Made by a program: the position numbers and the translations under genes | Shown here: piece after piece, positions 6,982-16,167 of the stretch | Layout: the number at the start of each line of letters is the position of its first letter | Position numbering within the stretch: the stretch's first letter is position 1 | Notes under the pieces: generated by a model | Database searches by the model: none | What the model was told of the DNA's origin: nothing | What the model saw: only the letters and a program-made list of their open reading frames with translations | Source: Treponema sp. UBA6988 | Lineage (GTDB): Bacteria; Spirochaetota; Spirochaetia; Treponematales; Treponemataceae | DNA: 50,386 nt | NCBI GenBank assembly: GCA_002448445.1 | Contig: DJYC01000068.1 | Location: 1 to 50,386 of the forward strand | Direction of reading: 5' to 3'

Positions 6982-8487
6982 ATGGAAAATAATGTTGTTT
7001 TGACCATGCGGGGAATTTACAAGGAGTTTCCCGGAGTAAAGGCACTTCAAAATGTAGATTTTACTCTCTGCAAAAGTGAAATTCATGCGCTTATGGGAGA
7101 GAATGGAGCCGGTAAATCGACTCTTGTAAAATGCCTTACCGGTGTTTATGAAAAGGATGCGGGAGAGATTTGCATTGACGGAAAAGATGGTCCCGTTTTG
7201 ATTCGTTCTCCACAGGATGCCCAGAATCTTGGCATTAGCACCGTATATCAGGAAATTACGCTCTGCCCGAATTTGACTGTTGCAGAAAACATGTTCATCG
7301 GACGGGGAAACTATAAATTTATAAACTGGTCTGCCCAGGAGAAAAAGGCAGATGAAATTCTGGAAAAACTTAACATTCCGGCAAAGGCCTCGCAACAGCT
7401 GGGAACCTGCTCCCTTGCGGTTCAGCAGATGGTTGCTATTGCGCGGGCAGTTGACATGGAATGCAAGGTTTTGATTCTTGATGAACCAACTTCATCTTTG
7501 GATGAGAGGGAAGTTGAACTTTTGTTCACCCTTATGCGTGAACTTAAGGCGAACGGCGTTGGAATCATTTTTATCACCCATTTTTTGGATCAGGTTTACG
7601 AGGTTTGTGACAAGATTACTGTTCTTCGCAACGGTGAGCTTGTGGGTGAATATCTTATAAAGGACATGCCCCAGGTTGAGCTTGTTTCTGCGATGCTTGG
7701 AAAGGCACTTGATGATATTTCCAAACTTAAGGATGAAAAGGGCAAGTTTAACGAGGCGTCAGAGACGGTTTACGAGGCCCACAATCTTTCTAGTGCGGAA
7801 GGCGTTAAACCCTTTGACTTTAAGATTAGAAAGGGTGAAGTTAACGGCTTTACGGGGCTTTTGGGTTCAGGCCGAAGCGAAAGTGTACGCGCGATTTTTG
7901 CAGCAGACCGTGTTACCGGCGGAAGCGTAAAGGTGAATGGGAAGGATGTTAAGATTTCAAAGCCTAAGGATGCAATGAAAAACGGCATTGGCTATTTGCC
8001 GGAAGACCGCAAGGGTGACGGTATTATTGCGGATCTTTCTGTAAAGGACAACATAATTCTTGCCCAGCAGGTTTTGAAGGGATTCTGGAGTCCATTCAAG
8101 AAGGCAGAGGCAGAGAAGATTGCCGATGAATACATCAAGCTCCTGCAGATTAAGACGGCCTCCAAGGAAACACCCATAAAGGCTCTTTCTGGCGGTAACC
8201 AGCAGAAGGTGATTCTTGCACGCTGGCTTTTAACCCACCCACAGTATCTCATTCTTGATGAACCTACGCGCGGAATTGATGTTGGTACAAAGACGGAAAT
8301 TCAAAAGCAGGTCTTGAAGCTTTCCAAGGATGGTGTTGGCATTACATTTATTTCTTCGGAAATCCAGGAGATGCTGAATGTGTGTACAAGGCTTGTTGTC
8401 ATGAAGGACCGCAACATTGTGGGAGAGTTGAGGGACGAGCAGCTGAGTCAGGAAAATATAATGAAGACTATTGCGGGAGGAAATTAA
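6982..8487 (+). CDS. ytfR: Sugar ABC transporter ATPase with two ABC domains (YtfR/RbsA/AraG type)
   Basis: 501 residues from the ATG at 6982, where homology begins (MENNVVLTMRGIYKEFPGVK); the frame is open 60 nt further upstream but without conserved content. The N-terminal domain has Walker A GENGAGKST, a degenerate signature (LAVQQ) and Walker B ILDEPTSSLDE. The C-terminal domain has the usual degenerate P-loop (GLLGSGRSES) with an intact LSGGNQQK signature and LILDEPTRGIDVG. This is the standard CUT2 layout. It energises import through the two permeases that follow immediately. The ribosome-binding site is weak, consistent with lower expression than the binding protein. Confidence 0.9.
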   Translation: MENNVVLTMRGIYKEFPGVKALQNVDFTLCKSEIHALMGENGAGKSTLVKCLTGVYEKDAGEICIDGKDGPVLIRSPQDAQNLGISTVYQEITLCPNLTVAENMFIGRGNYKFINWSAQEKKADEILEKLNIPAKASQQLGTCSLAVQQMVAIARAVDMECKVLILDEPTSSLDEREVELLFTLMRELKANGVGIIFITHFLDQVYEVCDKITVLRNGELVGEYLIKDMPQVELVSAMLGKALDDISKLKDEKGKFNEASETVYEAHNLSSAEGVKPFDFKIRKGEVNGFTGLLGSGRSESVRAIFAADRVTGGSVKVNGKDVKISKPKDAMKNGIGYLPEDRKGDGIIADLSVKDNIILAQQVLKGFWSPFKKAEAEKIADEYIKLLQIKTASKETPIKALSGGNQQKVILARWLLTHPQYLILDEPTRGIDVGTKTEIQKQVLKLSKDGVGITFISSEIQEMLNVCTRLVVMKDRNIVGELRDEQLSQENIMKTIAGGN

Positions 8488-8490
8488 TAG

Positions 8491-9567
8491 ATGAAAGGCA
8501 AATTAGATTTTTCAGAAAAGATAAAAAAACTTACGTCATCGCAGTTAATTATTCCTGTAATTGCGCTGCTGATTCTTGTTGTCTTTAACCTGATAAGGGA
8601 TCCGAGCTTTTTTTCAATCGGAATAAAGGTGAACAATGTCGGAAACAGGGTTCTTACTGGAAACTTGATAAGTATCTTGAACGGTGCGTCTGAACTTGTG
8701 ATTCTTTCAATCGGTATGACGCTCGTTACTTCGGCCACAAAGGGACAGGACATTTCAATTGGTGCATGTGCCGCTATTGCAGGAAGTATCTTTGTAAAAA
8801 TTTTAAGGACAGGTTCCATAACTGTTCCGACAATCTTTTTGGGCGTGATTGTTGCATGCTGTGTTGCGATTGTATTCTGCCTTTTCAACGGTACCTTGAT
8901 TGCAAAGTTCAACATTCAGCCTATGATAGCTTCTCTGATTTTGTTTACCGCAGGCCGCCCGATTGCATACTGGATTAACGGAGGTGCAACGCCGAATGTG
9001 GAAAGCAACCTGCTCGGATACTTGGGAGGCTTTATCCCCGGTTGTCCGATTCCCAGCCCCATACTGATAGTAATTCTCTTTGTTCTTTTGATACTGCTTC
9101 TTTTGAATAAAACAACGCTTAGTCTTTTTATTCAGTCGGTTGGTATAAACGAGAAGGCTGCAAAGCAGAACGGGATTAACCCAGTGTTTATGAAGATGCT
9201 CGTCTTTGTAATCCTTGGCGTATGTGTTGCACTGGCGGGTTCTATGAATGTCTGCCGAATTGGTCTTATAAACCACGAGAAGATTTTGCTTGACATAGAA
9301 ATGGATGCGATTCTTGCAGTTGCAATTGGCGGAAACTCGCTTGGCGGAGGAAAGTTCAGGCTTGCAGGATCGATAATCGGTGCTTACATTATTCAGGCTT
9401 TGACGACGACTCTGTATGCGATGAAGGTTTCTTCAACGGATATAAAGGCTTACAAGGCAATTGTAATTGTTATAATCGTTGTTGCCGGTTCTCCAGTCGT
9501 AAAGGAATGGGTTGGAAGAATAGCAAAAAAAGTTTCTGCAAAGGCTGTAAAAGTGGAGGCAAAGTAA
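8491..9567 (+). CDS. ytfT: CUT2-family sugar ABC permease (YtfT-like)
   Basis: 358 residues, starting 3 nt after the ATPase stop codon with GGAGG in the preceding coding end. It is a BPD_transp_2 membrane protein with about ten spans. Family features include ILNGASELVILSIGMTLVTS, the DISIGACAAIAGSI segment (the conserved D-x-S-[VI]-G loop) and the cytoplasmic GINEKAAKQNGIN coupling loop that contacts the ATPase. It forms the channel with the next gene product. Slightly longer than E. coli YtfT (about 340). Confidence 0.88.
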   Translation: MKGKLDFSEKIKKLTSSQLIIPVIALLILVVFNLIRDPSFFSIGIKVNNVGNRVLTGNLISILNGASELVILSIGMTLVTSATKGQDISIGACAAIAGSIFVKILRTGSITVPTIFLGVIVACCVAIVFCLFNGTLIAKFNIQPMIASLILFTAGRPIAYWINGGATPNVESNLLGYLGGFIPGCPIPSPILIVILFVLLILLLLNKTTLSLFIQSVGINEKAAKQNGINPVFMKMLVFVILGVCVALAGSMNVCRIGLINHEKILLDIEMDAILAVAIGGNSLGGGKFRLAGSIIGAYIIQALTTTLYAMKVSSTDIKAYKAIVIVIIVVAGSPVVKEWVGRIAKKVSAKAVKVEAK

Positions 9568-9568
9568 C

Positions 9569-10627
9569 ATGAGCAATATTCAGGATTTTTTTAAGAAAAA
9601 ATTTAAGCAGCCTGTCTCCAATACGACTCTGCTTTTGACGATTACGATTTGTACATTTATCGTAATGTACCTGCTTGCAATGGTTGCCTGGGGCGGTGGA
9701 TTTTTAAATCCCCAGCAGTTCTTTAATATTTTTAACAACAATGCATACCTGATAATAATTGCGTGCGGGCTTACGATTGTAATGATTTCCGGCGGAATAG
9801 ATATTTCTGTTGGCGGTCAGGTAGCTCTCATCACGATGACAACCGTCTGCTTTTTGGAGAACAAGGGCGGAAGCGTCTTTGGTGCGCTTTTGATTGCTCT
9901 CGCGATAGGGCTTGCCTTTGGCCTTGTTCAGGGCTTCCTGATTTCATACCTGAAGATTCAGCCATTTATTGTAACGCTTGCGGGCATGTTCTTTGCAAAG
10001 GGAATGACGACTATTGTTAGCGTAAATCCTGTTACGGTTAAGGCAAATGAATTTTTCCTTAGGTTAAAGGACTTTACGATTAACCTGCCCGGTGTCGGGT
10101 ATTTTACGCGCAACGGAACCTTCATCAATTCATATCTTGAAATAGGCGCTGTAGTTGCTATTCTGCTTGTTGTACTCCTTTGGGCAACGCTAAAGTGGAC
10201 ACGCATTGGACGAAACTTTTATGCAATCGGCGGTAACAGCGAAAGTGCCCTGATGCTTGGAATCAACGTTCAGAGGACACGTTTTACGGCTTATGTAATC
10301 TGTGGCGTACTTGCTGGTATTGCAGGATTTGTCTATCTGCTTCACACAGGGGCAGGAAATGCATCCAATGCTGACGGTGCCGAGATGGAAGCCATCGCTT
10401 CTTCTATTATAGGCGGAACTCTTTTGACTGGCGGCGTTGGAAGCCTGATTGGAACCCTGTTCGGTGTTATGTCACTTAAAACAATCAATACGATTGTAAT
10501 TGCGTCAGGACTTACACAGCCTTGGTGGCAGAAGATTACAACCGGCCTTATGCTGTGCTTCTTTATCCTTTTGCAGAGCGTAATTCTTTCGGCTAGGAAA
10601 AAGAAACTCGGCGCAGCTGCCCAATAA
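9569..10627 (+). CDS. yjfF: CUT2-family sugar ABC permease (YjfF-like)
   Basis: 352 residues, 1 nt after the previous stop codon with GGAGG upstream. It has the same fold as its neighbour: ACGLTIVMISGGIDISVGGQ (the conserved D-I-S-V-G segment), about ten hydrophobic spans, and the coupling loop YAIGGNSESALMLGINV. Two different permeases after a two-domain ATPase is the YtfQRT-YjfF arrangement rather than the ribose one, which has a single permease. The tail is basic (SARKKKLGAAAQ). A strong terminator closes the operon. Confidence 0.88.
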   Translation: MSNIQDFFKKKFKQPVSNTTLLLTITICTFIVMYLLAMVAWGGGFLNPQQFFNIFNNNAYLIIIACGLTIVMISGGIDISVGGQVALITMTTVCFLENKGGSVFGALLIALAIGLAFGLVQGFLISYLKIQPFIVTLAGMFFAKGMTTIVSVNPVTVKANEFFLRLKDFTINLPGVGYFTRNGTFINSYLEIGAVVAILLVVLLWATLKWTRIGRNFYAIGGNSESALMLGINVQRTRFTAYVICGVLAGIAGFVYLLHTGAGNASNADGAEMEAIASSIIGGTLLTGGVGSLIGTLFGVMSLKTINTIVIASGLTQPWWQKITTGLMLCFFILLQSVILSARKKKLGAAAQ

Positions 10628-10647
10628 TTAAACCGTTCTTCATGCTG

Positions 10648-10684
10648 GGTGCACTTCTGGGAAACTGGAGGTGCACCTTTTTTT
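10648..10684 (+). terminator. Terminator of the sugar importer operon
   Basis: GGTGCACTTC (10648-10657) pairs with GAGGTGCACC (10668-10677), ten pairs with one G-U, followed by seven T. Confidence 0.88.
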
Positions 10685-10685
10685 G

Positions 10686-10714
10686 TTGACAAAGCGGTGT
10701 TTATATAGGATAAA
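10686..10714 (+). promoter_or_regulatory. Sigma-70-type promoter for the metal-type ABC operon
   Basis: A perfect TTGACA (10686-10691), 17-bp spacer, then GATAAA (10709-10714). It starts right after the preceding terminator and 36 bp before the ATPase gene. No Zur/Fur-like palindrome was obvious around it. Confidence 0.6.
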
Positions 10715-10750
10715 GGAAGAGTGACAAAATTTTAAAAACTGGGGCGGCGG

Positions 10751-11785
10751 ATGTCCTACATGCAAGAATTGCCGGGTGAATTTTCTCTACAAGTCTTTAA
10801 CCGGGATGATTTGATTTTTGAAAGTGCCGGCAAATGGCTTTATCCTTTATTTGAACTTGGGGAATTTCTAAAGACATATCAAGGTCCCCGAGAAATGCTT
10901 TGCAGCCACGACAGTGCCATGGGTAAGGCTGCGGCTGTTTTGACGATACGCCACGGGATAAAAAGAATAAATGCAGATATTTTAAGTGAAAATGCGCTTA
11001 GGTACATAAATTTGCACAATGAGCATGCTTCTGATTGCAACAGGGTGGAAGTTCATTACAGCCACCTTGTTCCCAAGTTGATGTGTGCTACGGAAAATCA
11101 GCTTGAAGATCTTTGGGATGAAGACTATATGTATTTTCTTCTGCGGCAGCGTGCCAAGCTTGTCCAGGGGGTTGATGTTAGCGTACAAAATCTTGTCCAT
11201 CCTTTTATAAGCCAAAAGAATCTTTCGTTTGAATTAAAGGCCGGTGCGCACCTGATGGTACTTGGTGAAAACGGGAGGGGAAAAACGACTTTGCTTAGGC
11301 TCCTTTGCGGAATAGAAAAAAAATATGAGGGGCAAATTTTAATTGGCGGCAGGAATCCTTCTGACGTTCAGAAATTTACTGTCGGCTATATCCCTCAGTT
11401 TGCGAATGCCCAGTTCTTTAGCCTTTCCTGTCGAGAAGTCGTAGGGCTTGGAATAAGTCATAAGGCCAAAAATAAAAGTCAGCTTATAGAAAAGGCCCTG
11501 CACCGTTTGTCTGCTGCCCATCTAGCAGACAGAAGCTTTTGTTCTTTGAGCGGAGGGGAAAAACAAAAGGTCCAGCTTGCCCGTTGTCTTGCCCAGAATG
11601 CAAGGCTCCTCCTTTTGGACGAACCTACAGCAAGCCTTGATGCCGAAAATAAGAAAATGGTTACGGATATTTTACGCTCGTTGACCATTTCCGAGATTCC
11701 TACAATCATACTTGTAACGCATGATAGGGAACTTGCAGATTTGCGCGGGTGGCAAAAAATTGTGATAGGGGGTAGCGGTGAGTAA
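10751..11785 (+). CDS. DUF1893 domain fused to a metal-type ABC transporter ATPase
   Basis: 344 residues. Residues about 8-125 match DUF1893: FSLQVFNRDDLIFESAGKWL, then DSAMGKAAAVLTIRHGIKRI, DILSENAL and VEVHYSHLVPKLMC. DUF1893 has a cytidine-deaminase-like fold and unknown role. Residues about 150-340 are a complete ABC domain: Walker A GENGRGKTT, Q-loop YIPQ, signature LSGGEKQKVQLARC, Walker B LLLLDEPTASLD, H-loop LVTHD. The nearest class is the ZnuC/MntB group, supported by the permease and binding protein that follow. The permease gene starts 8 nt inside this ORF with GTG. I know of no reason for the fusion; a substrate- or redox-sensing input to the ATPase is one possibility. Confidence 0.82.
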   Translation: MSYMQELPGEFSLQVFNRDDLIFESAGKWLYPLFELGEFLKTYQGPREMLCSHDSAMGKAAAVLTIRHGIKRINADILSENALRYINLHNEHASDCNRVEVHYSHLVPKLMCATENQLEDLWDEDYMYFLLRQRAKLVQGVDVSVQNLVHPFISQKNLSFELKAGAHLMVLGENGRGKTTLLRLLCGIEKKYEGQILIGGRNPSDVQKFTVGYIPQFANAQFFSLSCREVVGLGISHKAKNKSQLIEKALHRLSAAHLADRSFCSLSGGEKQKVQLARCLAQNARLLLLDEPTASLDAENKKMVTDILRSLTISEIPTIILVTHDRELADLRGWQKIVIGGSGE

Positions 11786-12605
11786 TTTTTTTGAGCGTCT
11801 GACTTTGCTTTTTTCCCTTGCGCCCGTCCTTCGCGGTTTTATTGCAATAATTATAAGCGGGGCAAGCTTTCCCCTTTGCGGTGTGATGGTTCTCCGCCTT
11901 AACTTAATTCCCATTCGCTATATGCTAATGCACGGAGTCATTTTGGGTGGGGCACTTAGCCTTGCTGCCAGTCTTCCCCTTGTGCCTGCCGTGATTGCAG
12001 TAAATATCGTTATGGTTCTGGGAATCGTTTGCCTTGGCAAGGGGCAGGCCTTTGGTTTTGGCTATGCAAGTGCCGCAGGGATGATTGTAAGCATGGCAAT
12101 CGCTTCGCTTATAATGCATGTAAAAAATGTTCCTGCTAAGGACAGTCTTAGCCTTTTGTGGGGAAGCCCCTTTGCGCTTAGGCTGTATGATGTGATGCTC
12201 CTTTTATGCATTGCACTTTTGCTTTTGCTTTACCTTGCCGCTAATTTTCATAATATTCTTGCAGTTTTTTTTAACAATGAAATAGCCCAGTCACTTGGAA
12301 TCAAAGTAAAATTTCATTACACTTTTATGGTGCTGCTGATTGCGCTTGTTGTTTCTGTCGCAATGAAGCTTCTGGGTGCTTTCTTGATAGATTCATTACT
12401 GATACTTCCTGTTTTGTGCGCCGGAAGGATAAATGCAGGGCGTTTCTGTGGAATTAAGAATCTATTTTTGCTCAGTTCCGGCATGGGGCTCGCCTTTTCT
12501 CTTGCCGGATATGTAATTGCGGTAGTTTGCAACCTTCCGCCCGGGGCGACAATTTCGCTTGTGGCTGGGGTTATTTTTATAATGTTTAACGGGGTCTTGA
12601 AATGA
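11778..12605 (+). CDS. Metal-type ABC transporter permease (ABC-3 family, ZnuB/MntC-like)
   Basis: 275 residues, GTG start overlapping the ATPase gene by 8 nt. Seven to nine hydrophobic spans follow the ABC-3 pattern: FPLCGVMVLRLNLIPIRYML (the family's G-x-x-V...R.N...Y-x-L-x-H-G segment, ending in MLMHGVILGGALSLA), an AKDSLSLLWGSP loop and KLLGAFLIDSLLILP near the C-terminus. It forms the membrane channel for the ATPase and binding lipoprotein encoded on either side. Whether the ion is zinc, manganese or iron cannot be read from the sequence. Confidence 0.8.
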   Translation: MSNFFERLTLLFSLAPVLRGFIAIIISGASFPLCGVMVLRLNLIPIRYMLMHGVILGGALSLAASLPLVPAVIAVNIVMVLGIVCLGKGQAFGFGYASAAGMIVSMAIASLIMHVKNVPAKDSLSLLWGSPFALRLYDVMLLLCIALLLLLYLAANFHNILAVFFNNEIAQSLGIKVKFHYTFMVLLIALVVSVAMKLLGAFLIDSLLILPVLCAGRINAGRFCGIKNLFLLSSGMGLAFSLAGYVIAVVCNLPPGATISLVAGVIFIMFNGVLK

Positions 12606-13408
12606 AAAAACTTTGTGCGGCTCTTATGACAAGCCTTTTAGTCTTGATTGCGGGGTGTAGCAAGAAGCAACATGTGGCAGCGGATGCAAGGACGGAATCT
12701 CAGACGGATGTACAAGCAGATGCTGTAAAACCGGCTAGTGGAAAATTCCTTGCGTCAACTAGTTGGACTGCGGGTTTTATGGATATTGCAGGAATTGACG
12801 ATGTGCAAACCGTTGCGCCTGCCAACTTGCGCCATCCGCCTGAATATGAAGTTACTGTTTCTGACATTCAGAAGATTAACGGGAGTACATATTTTGTTTA
12901 TGCAGGATTTGAGCGCATGATGAAAATTTTGAGCGACTCTGTAAAGGCTGATTCAAAAATGATAAAAATCAAATGCGATAATTCAATCCAAACTGTTTCG
13001 GAAGAGGCTAGAAAACTTGCGGAAATTTTTGGCACTCAGGGGGAATGTGAAAGGCGCATAGCTGAATATCGCGCCGTTATAGAAGACGGGAAAAAAAATA
13101 TGGAAGGCAAAGGCCTTTTCTCGGCAAAAGTTTTATGCAACAAAAATCAGATTTATCTTGCAAAAGAGTTAGGCTTCGATGTTGTTATGGTTTTTGGTCC
13201 CGGGGAAGTAACGTCTGAACAGATTGCATTTGCAAAGTCGCAGGATTTTGTTTTTATCATAGATAATGTTCACAATCCTGTTGCAGGCCCGCTTCTCGAA
13301 GTGGCGCCTAAGGCAAAATATCTTGTATGGCGTAACTTCCCAGAAAGTGTTTCCCGTGGGGCGCTAAAAAAAATGGTGGCAAACAACATTGATATGCTCT
13401 TTGAGTAA
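12602..13408 (+). CDS. Metal-type ABC transporter substrate-binding lipoprotein (ZnuA-like, divergent)
   Basis: 268 residues; ATGA overlap with the permease gene. Lipobox LIAGC (Cys19), then a hydrophilic linker. The N-lobe has LRHPPEYEVTVSDIQKINGS, equivalent to the G-x-D-P-H-x-Y-E-P-S-x-x-D segment of cluster A-I binding proteins, so this His is a likely ligand. The usual second ligand motif (H-x-W-[LM]-D-P) is not present; the region reads CDNSIQTVSEEARKLAEIFG. The C-lobe has YLAKELGFDVVMVFGPGE and FIIDNVHNPVAG. There is no His-rich loop. The altered ligand set hints at a different metal or a chelate. Confidence 0.7.
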   Translation: MKKLCAALMTSLLVLIAGCSKKQHVAADARTESQTDVQADAVKPASGKFLASTSWTAGFMDIAGIDDVQTVAPANLRHPPEYEVTVSDIQKINGSTYFVYAGFERMMKILSDSVKADSKMIKIKCDNSIQTVSEEARKLAEIFGTQGECERRIAEYRAVIEDGKKNMEGKGLFSAKVLCNKNQIYLAKELGFDVVMVFGPGEVTSEQIAFAKSQDFVFIIDNVHNPVAGPLLEVAPKAKYLVWRNFPESVSRGALKKMVANNIDMLFE

Positions 13409-13428
13409 GAATATATAGGAGGAATTAT

Positions 13429-14559
13429 ATGGCACTTGATTTAACAAAAATACCAAAGCTTGGTTTTGGATTAATGAGGCTTCCGGAAAAAGATGGGTCT
13501 ATAGACATTGAGCGTGTAAAGTCTATGGTTGATAAATATATGAATGCCGGTATGAATTACTTTGACACGGCTTATATTTATCATGGCGGCCATTCCGAAG
13601 AGGCTGCGCGTGAGGCTCTTGTTAAAAGGTATCCGAGGGAAGACTTTATGCTTGCAACAAAGCTTCCAATTTGGGAAGTGAAAGAGCAGGGGGATGTTGA
13701 GCGCATTTTTAACGACCAGCTTAAAAAAAGCGGAGTTGACTATTTTGATTTTTATTTGCTTCATTCAATTGAAGAGGCGAATTATGACTCATACGAAAAA
13801 TACGACTGTTTTAACTGGGGACTTAAGAAGAAGGATGGCGGATTCATAAAGCATTTTGGTTTTTCTTTCCACGGAAGCCCGGAACTTTTGGAAAAGGTTT
13901 TGGACAGGCATCCTGAAATGGAATTCGTTCAGATTCAGCTTAACTATCTTGACAGGACAAACCCTGTCGTTCAGTCACAAAGGCTTTATGACATACTCCA
14001 CAAAAGGAATATCCCAATGATAATCATGGAACCTGTACGCGGGGGAATGCTTGCAAAGATGCAGCCTGAGATCGAGGCGAAATTCAAGAGCGTGCGTCCG
14101 AATGATTCAGTGGCATCGTGGGCCTTGCGCTATGTTGGTTCCCTTGAAGGGGTTGTAACGATTCTTTCCGGAATGTCCAGCGAAGAGCAGATGGATGACA
14201 ATATAAGGACATTCACAAATTTTGAAGCCCTTACACCTGGTGAGTTAAAGGTTATTGATGAAGTGACGGAGGAAATTCTGCGCATACCGCAGATTGGCTG
14301 TACTGCCTGCAAATATTGCACCGACGGCTGCCCCATGAAAATCAGCATTCCGGATGTCTTTAGGACGGTGAACACATTGCGCCGCTATCCTGACGATTGG
14401 CGGGCAAAGAATTTCTATTCCGGCCTTGTTAACAGAAGTGGCAAGGCATCTGACTGTGTTGCATGCGGACAGTGCGAAAGCGTTTGCCCTCAGCACCTTT
14501 CCATAATCGAACTTCTTAAGGAAGCGGCAGAAATTCTCGACGCAGGAAAATCCGCCTGA
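13429..14559 (+). CDS. Aldo/keto reductase with C-terminal 4Fe-4S ferredoxin domain
   Basis: 376 residues, AGGAGG 8 nt upstream. The barrel part has LGFGLMRLP, FDTAYIYHGGHSEEAARE (active-site Asp and Tyr), LATKLP (Lys) and YFDFYLLHSIE (His). The C-terminal 90 residues carry two cysteine clusters, CTACKYCTDGCP and CVACGQCESVCP. This is the AKR-ferredoxin architecture common in anaerobes, predicted to be an NAD(P)H- or ferredoxin-linked oxidoreductase; the substrate is unknown. It lies 20 bp after the metal-binding lipoprotein gene and could be co-transcribed. It converges with the sensor operon. Confidence 0.85.
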   Translation: MALDLTKIPKLGFGLMRLPEKDGSIDIERVKSMVDKYMNAGMNYFDTAYIYHGGHSEEAAREALVKRYPREDFMLATKLPIWEVKEQGDVERIFNDQLKKSGVDYFDFYLLHSIEEANYDSYEKYDCFNWGLKKKDGGFIKHFGFSFHGSPELLEKVLDRHPEMEFVQIQLNYLDRTNPVVQSQRLYDILHKRNIPMIIMEPVRGGMLAKMQPEIEAKFKSVRPNDSVASWALRYVGSLEGVVTILSGMSSEEQMDDNIRTFTNFEALTPGELKVIDEVTEEILRIPQIGCTACKYCTDGCPMKISIPDVFRTVNTLRRYPDDWRAKNFYSGLVNRSGKASDCVACGQCESVCPQHLSIIELLKEAAEILDAGKSA

Positions 14560-14589
14560 TATAGAACCAGCTTGGCCTTTTGCCTTGGC

Positions 14590-16167
14590 TTACAGGCTTG
14601 CCTTGTATTCCCTTGGCGAAAGGCCTGTGTTCTTTTTAAAGATGTAGCTAAAGTAGTGCGGGTCACTAAAGCCACATTCGTAGGCAATGTCATAGCCCTT
14701 CATGTCCGTGGTCTTCATTAGCCGCTTTGCGTTTTCCAGCCGCACCTCGGTGAGGTATTCGATAAAGGTTGTCTTGCATTCCTGTGAAAAAATCGTGCTA
14801 AAGTGGTTGGGGCTCAGGGCAACCACATCTGCAACCTTTGTAAGGGTCGTGTTTTGGTCTGCATAGTTTTCTGCAATATACTTTTTTGCCTTGAGTATGA
14901 CATCCTGATATTTTCCCGTTATCTTTGAGTCGCGGTATTCGAGTGCAAAGGTAAAAATAGAATGGAGCTTTTTGGAAAAGGTTTCTGCATTTTGAATTGC
15001 GTCTTCAATATAATCATGCTGCAAAATTTCTGGTTTTACTTCCTGAATGTTTCCGCCCAAGTCTTCAATCAGCTCGGAAACTGCAAAGATTAAATCACCC
15101 AAAAGATAGGATGCAACGAATTGAAACTGTCCTGGGTTGCTGCTTATGAGTTTCATTGATTCATCAATGATAACAGAGATGTCATTTTTGGATGCATATT
15201 TTAAGCGTTCAACCATGGGGTCATTTTCTTTTAGGTGCAGGAGGCTTGAACCTTCGGACATGATGTCATCACTGCTTATAATGCGCGACTGTTCATTTGT
15301 CTTGCTAAGCTCAAGGATTTTTTTTGCATCTTCATAACTTTCAGAAAGTGAGGACAGGTGCTCAACTGTTTTTCCAATCGTTGTAACGACATGGCAGTCA
15401 TTGTTCTGCGTAACGATATGCTCTATTGTTTCCGCAATGTGATAGGTGTTGTCGTCAAGTTCCTTCTGGTCGGAGCCCTTGCAGATGCATACAAGCTGGT
15501 TGTTGTTTTCAAAAAAGGAATTCGTCTGTTCCCAGGATGATGAGTAGGAGTTTACTAGGGAACAAGCCATTTCTTCGTTCTGCGTGTTTTTGCTTGCACT
15601 TTGAATTTTGCTTATTAGGATTTTGTAGTAGCGGGAGATTAAATTTATGTTGAGTTCCTGGCTCTTTTTCATGACGGAAGACATGTCTATTGAACTGTGA
15701 ACAATTCCGCTTAAAAAGTCCTTCTGAATTATTCTCCCTGTTGATTTTAATTCTTCCTTCATTCGCGTTATGTCGGAAAGCTGCTTGCGTTCCTTGTCTA
15801 TCTGAACAGCTGCCTTGTCAAGGCTTTCTATGATTTCCTTTGACGTGAATGGCTTTAGAATGTATTCTTCAATTCCTATGGATATTGCTTTTTTTGCATA
15901 GTCAAATTCATCATGTCCTGAAAGAATTATAATCTTAATCCAAGGCTGCGTCTTTTTTATTGTCGCCGAAAGTTCCAGCCCATCCATAAAGGGCATCTTT
16001 ATGTCGGTAATGAGAATGTCGGGCTTTATCTCCTGAATCATCGAAAGGGCAATTTCTCCGTCCGATGCCTCTCCCGCAAAAGAAAAGTTGGAATTTTCCC
16101 AATCTATTGTGGTGCGTATTCCTTCCAAAACAATTGGTTCGTCATCAACAATAAAAACACTGTACAC
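14590..16167 (-). CDS. YesN-type response regulator with AraC DNA-binding domain
   Basis: 525 residues, GTG start overlapping the kinase stop by one base (TAGTG). The receiver has the acidic pair D8-D9, phospho-acceptor Asp55 (ITDIKMP) and Lys105 (ILKPF). A long middle region (about 125-420) resembles the linker of YesN-like regulators. The C-terminal 100 residues are an AraC-type double helix-turn-helix (LSPNHFSTIFSQECKTTF; DIAYECGFSDPHYFSYIFKK). It should be phosphorylated by the kinase encoded just upstream and activate sugar genes, probably the araB operon itself and the importer at 5.9 kb. Confidence 0.9.
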   Translation of the reverse strand: MYSVFIVDDEPIVLEGIRTTIDWENSNFSFAGEASDGEIALSMIQEIKPDILITDIKMPFMDGLELSATIKKTQPWIKIIILSGHDEFDYAKKAISIGIEEYILKPFTSKEIIESLDKAAVQIDKERKQLSDITRMKEELKSTGRIIQKDFLSGIVHSSIDMSSVMKKSQELNINLISRYYKILISKIQSASKNTQNEEMACSLVNSYSSSWEQTNSFFENNNQLVCICKGSDQKELDDNTYHIAETIEHIVTQNNDCHVVTTIGKTVEHLSSLSESYEDAKKILELSKTNEQSRIISSDDIMSEGSSLLHLKENDPMVERLKYASKNDISVIIDESMKLISSNPGQFQFVASYLLGDLIFAVSELIEDLGGNIQEVKPEILQHDYIEDAIQNAETFSKKLHSIFTFALEYRDSKITGKYQDVILKAKKYIAENYADQNTTLTKVADVVALSPNHFSTIFSQECKTTFIEYLTEVRLENAKRLMKTTDMKGYDIAYECGFSDPHYFSYIFKKNTGLSPREYKASL

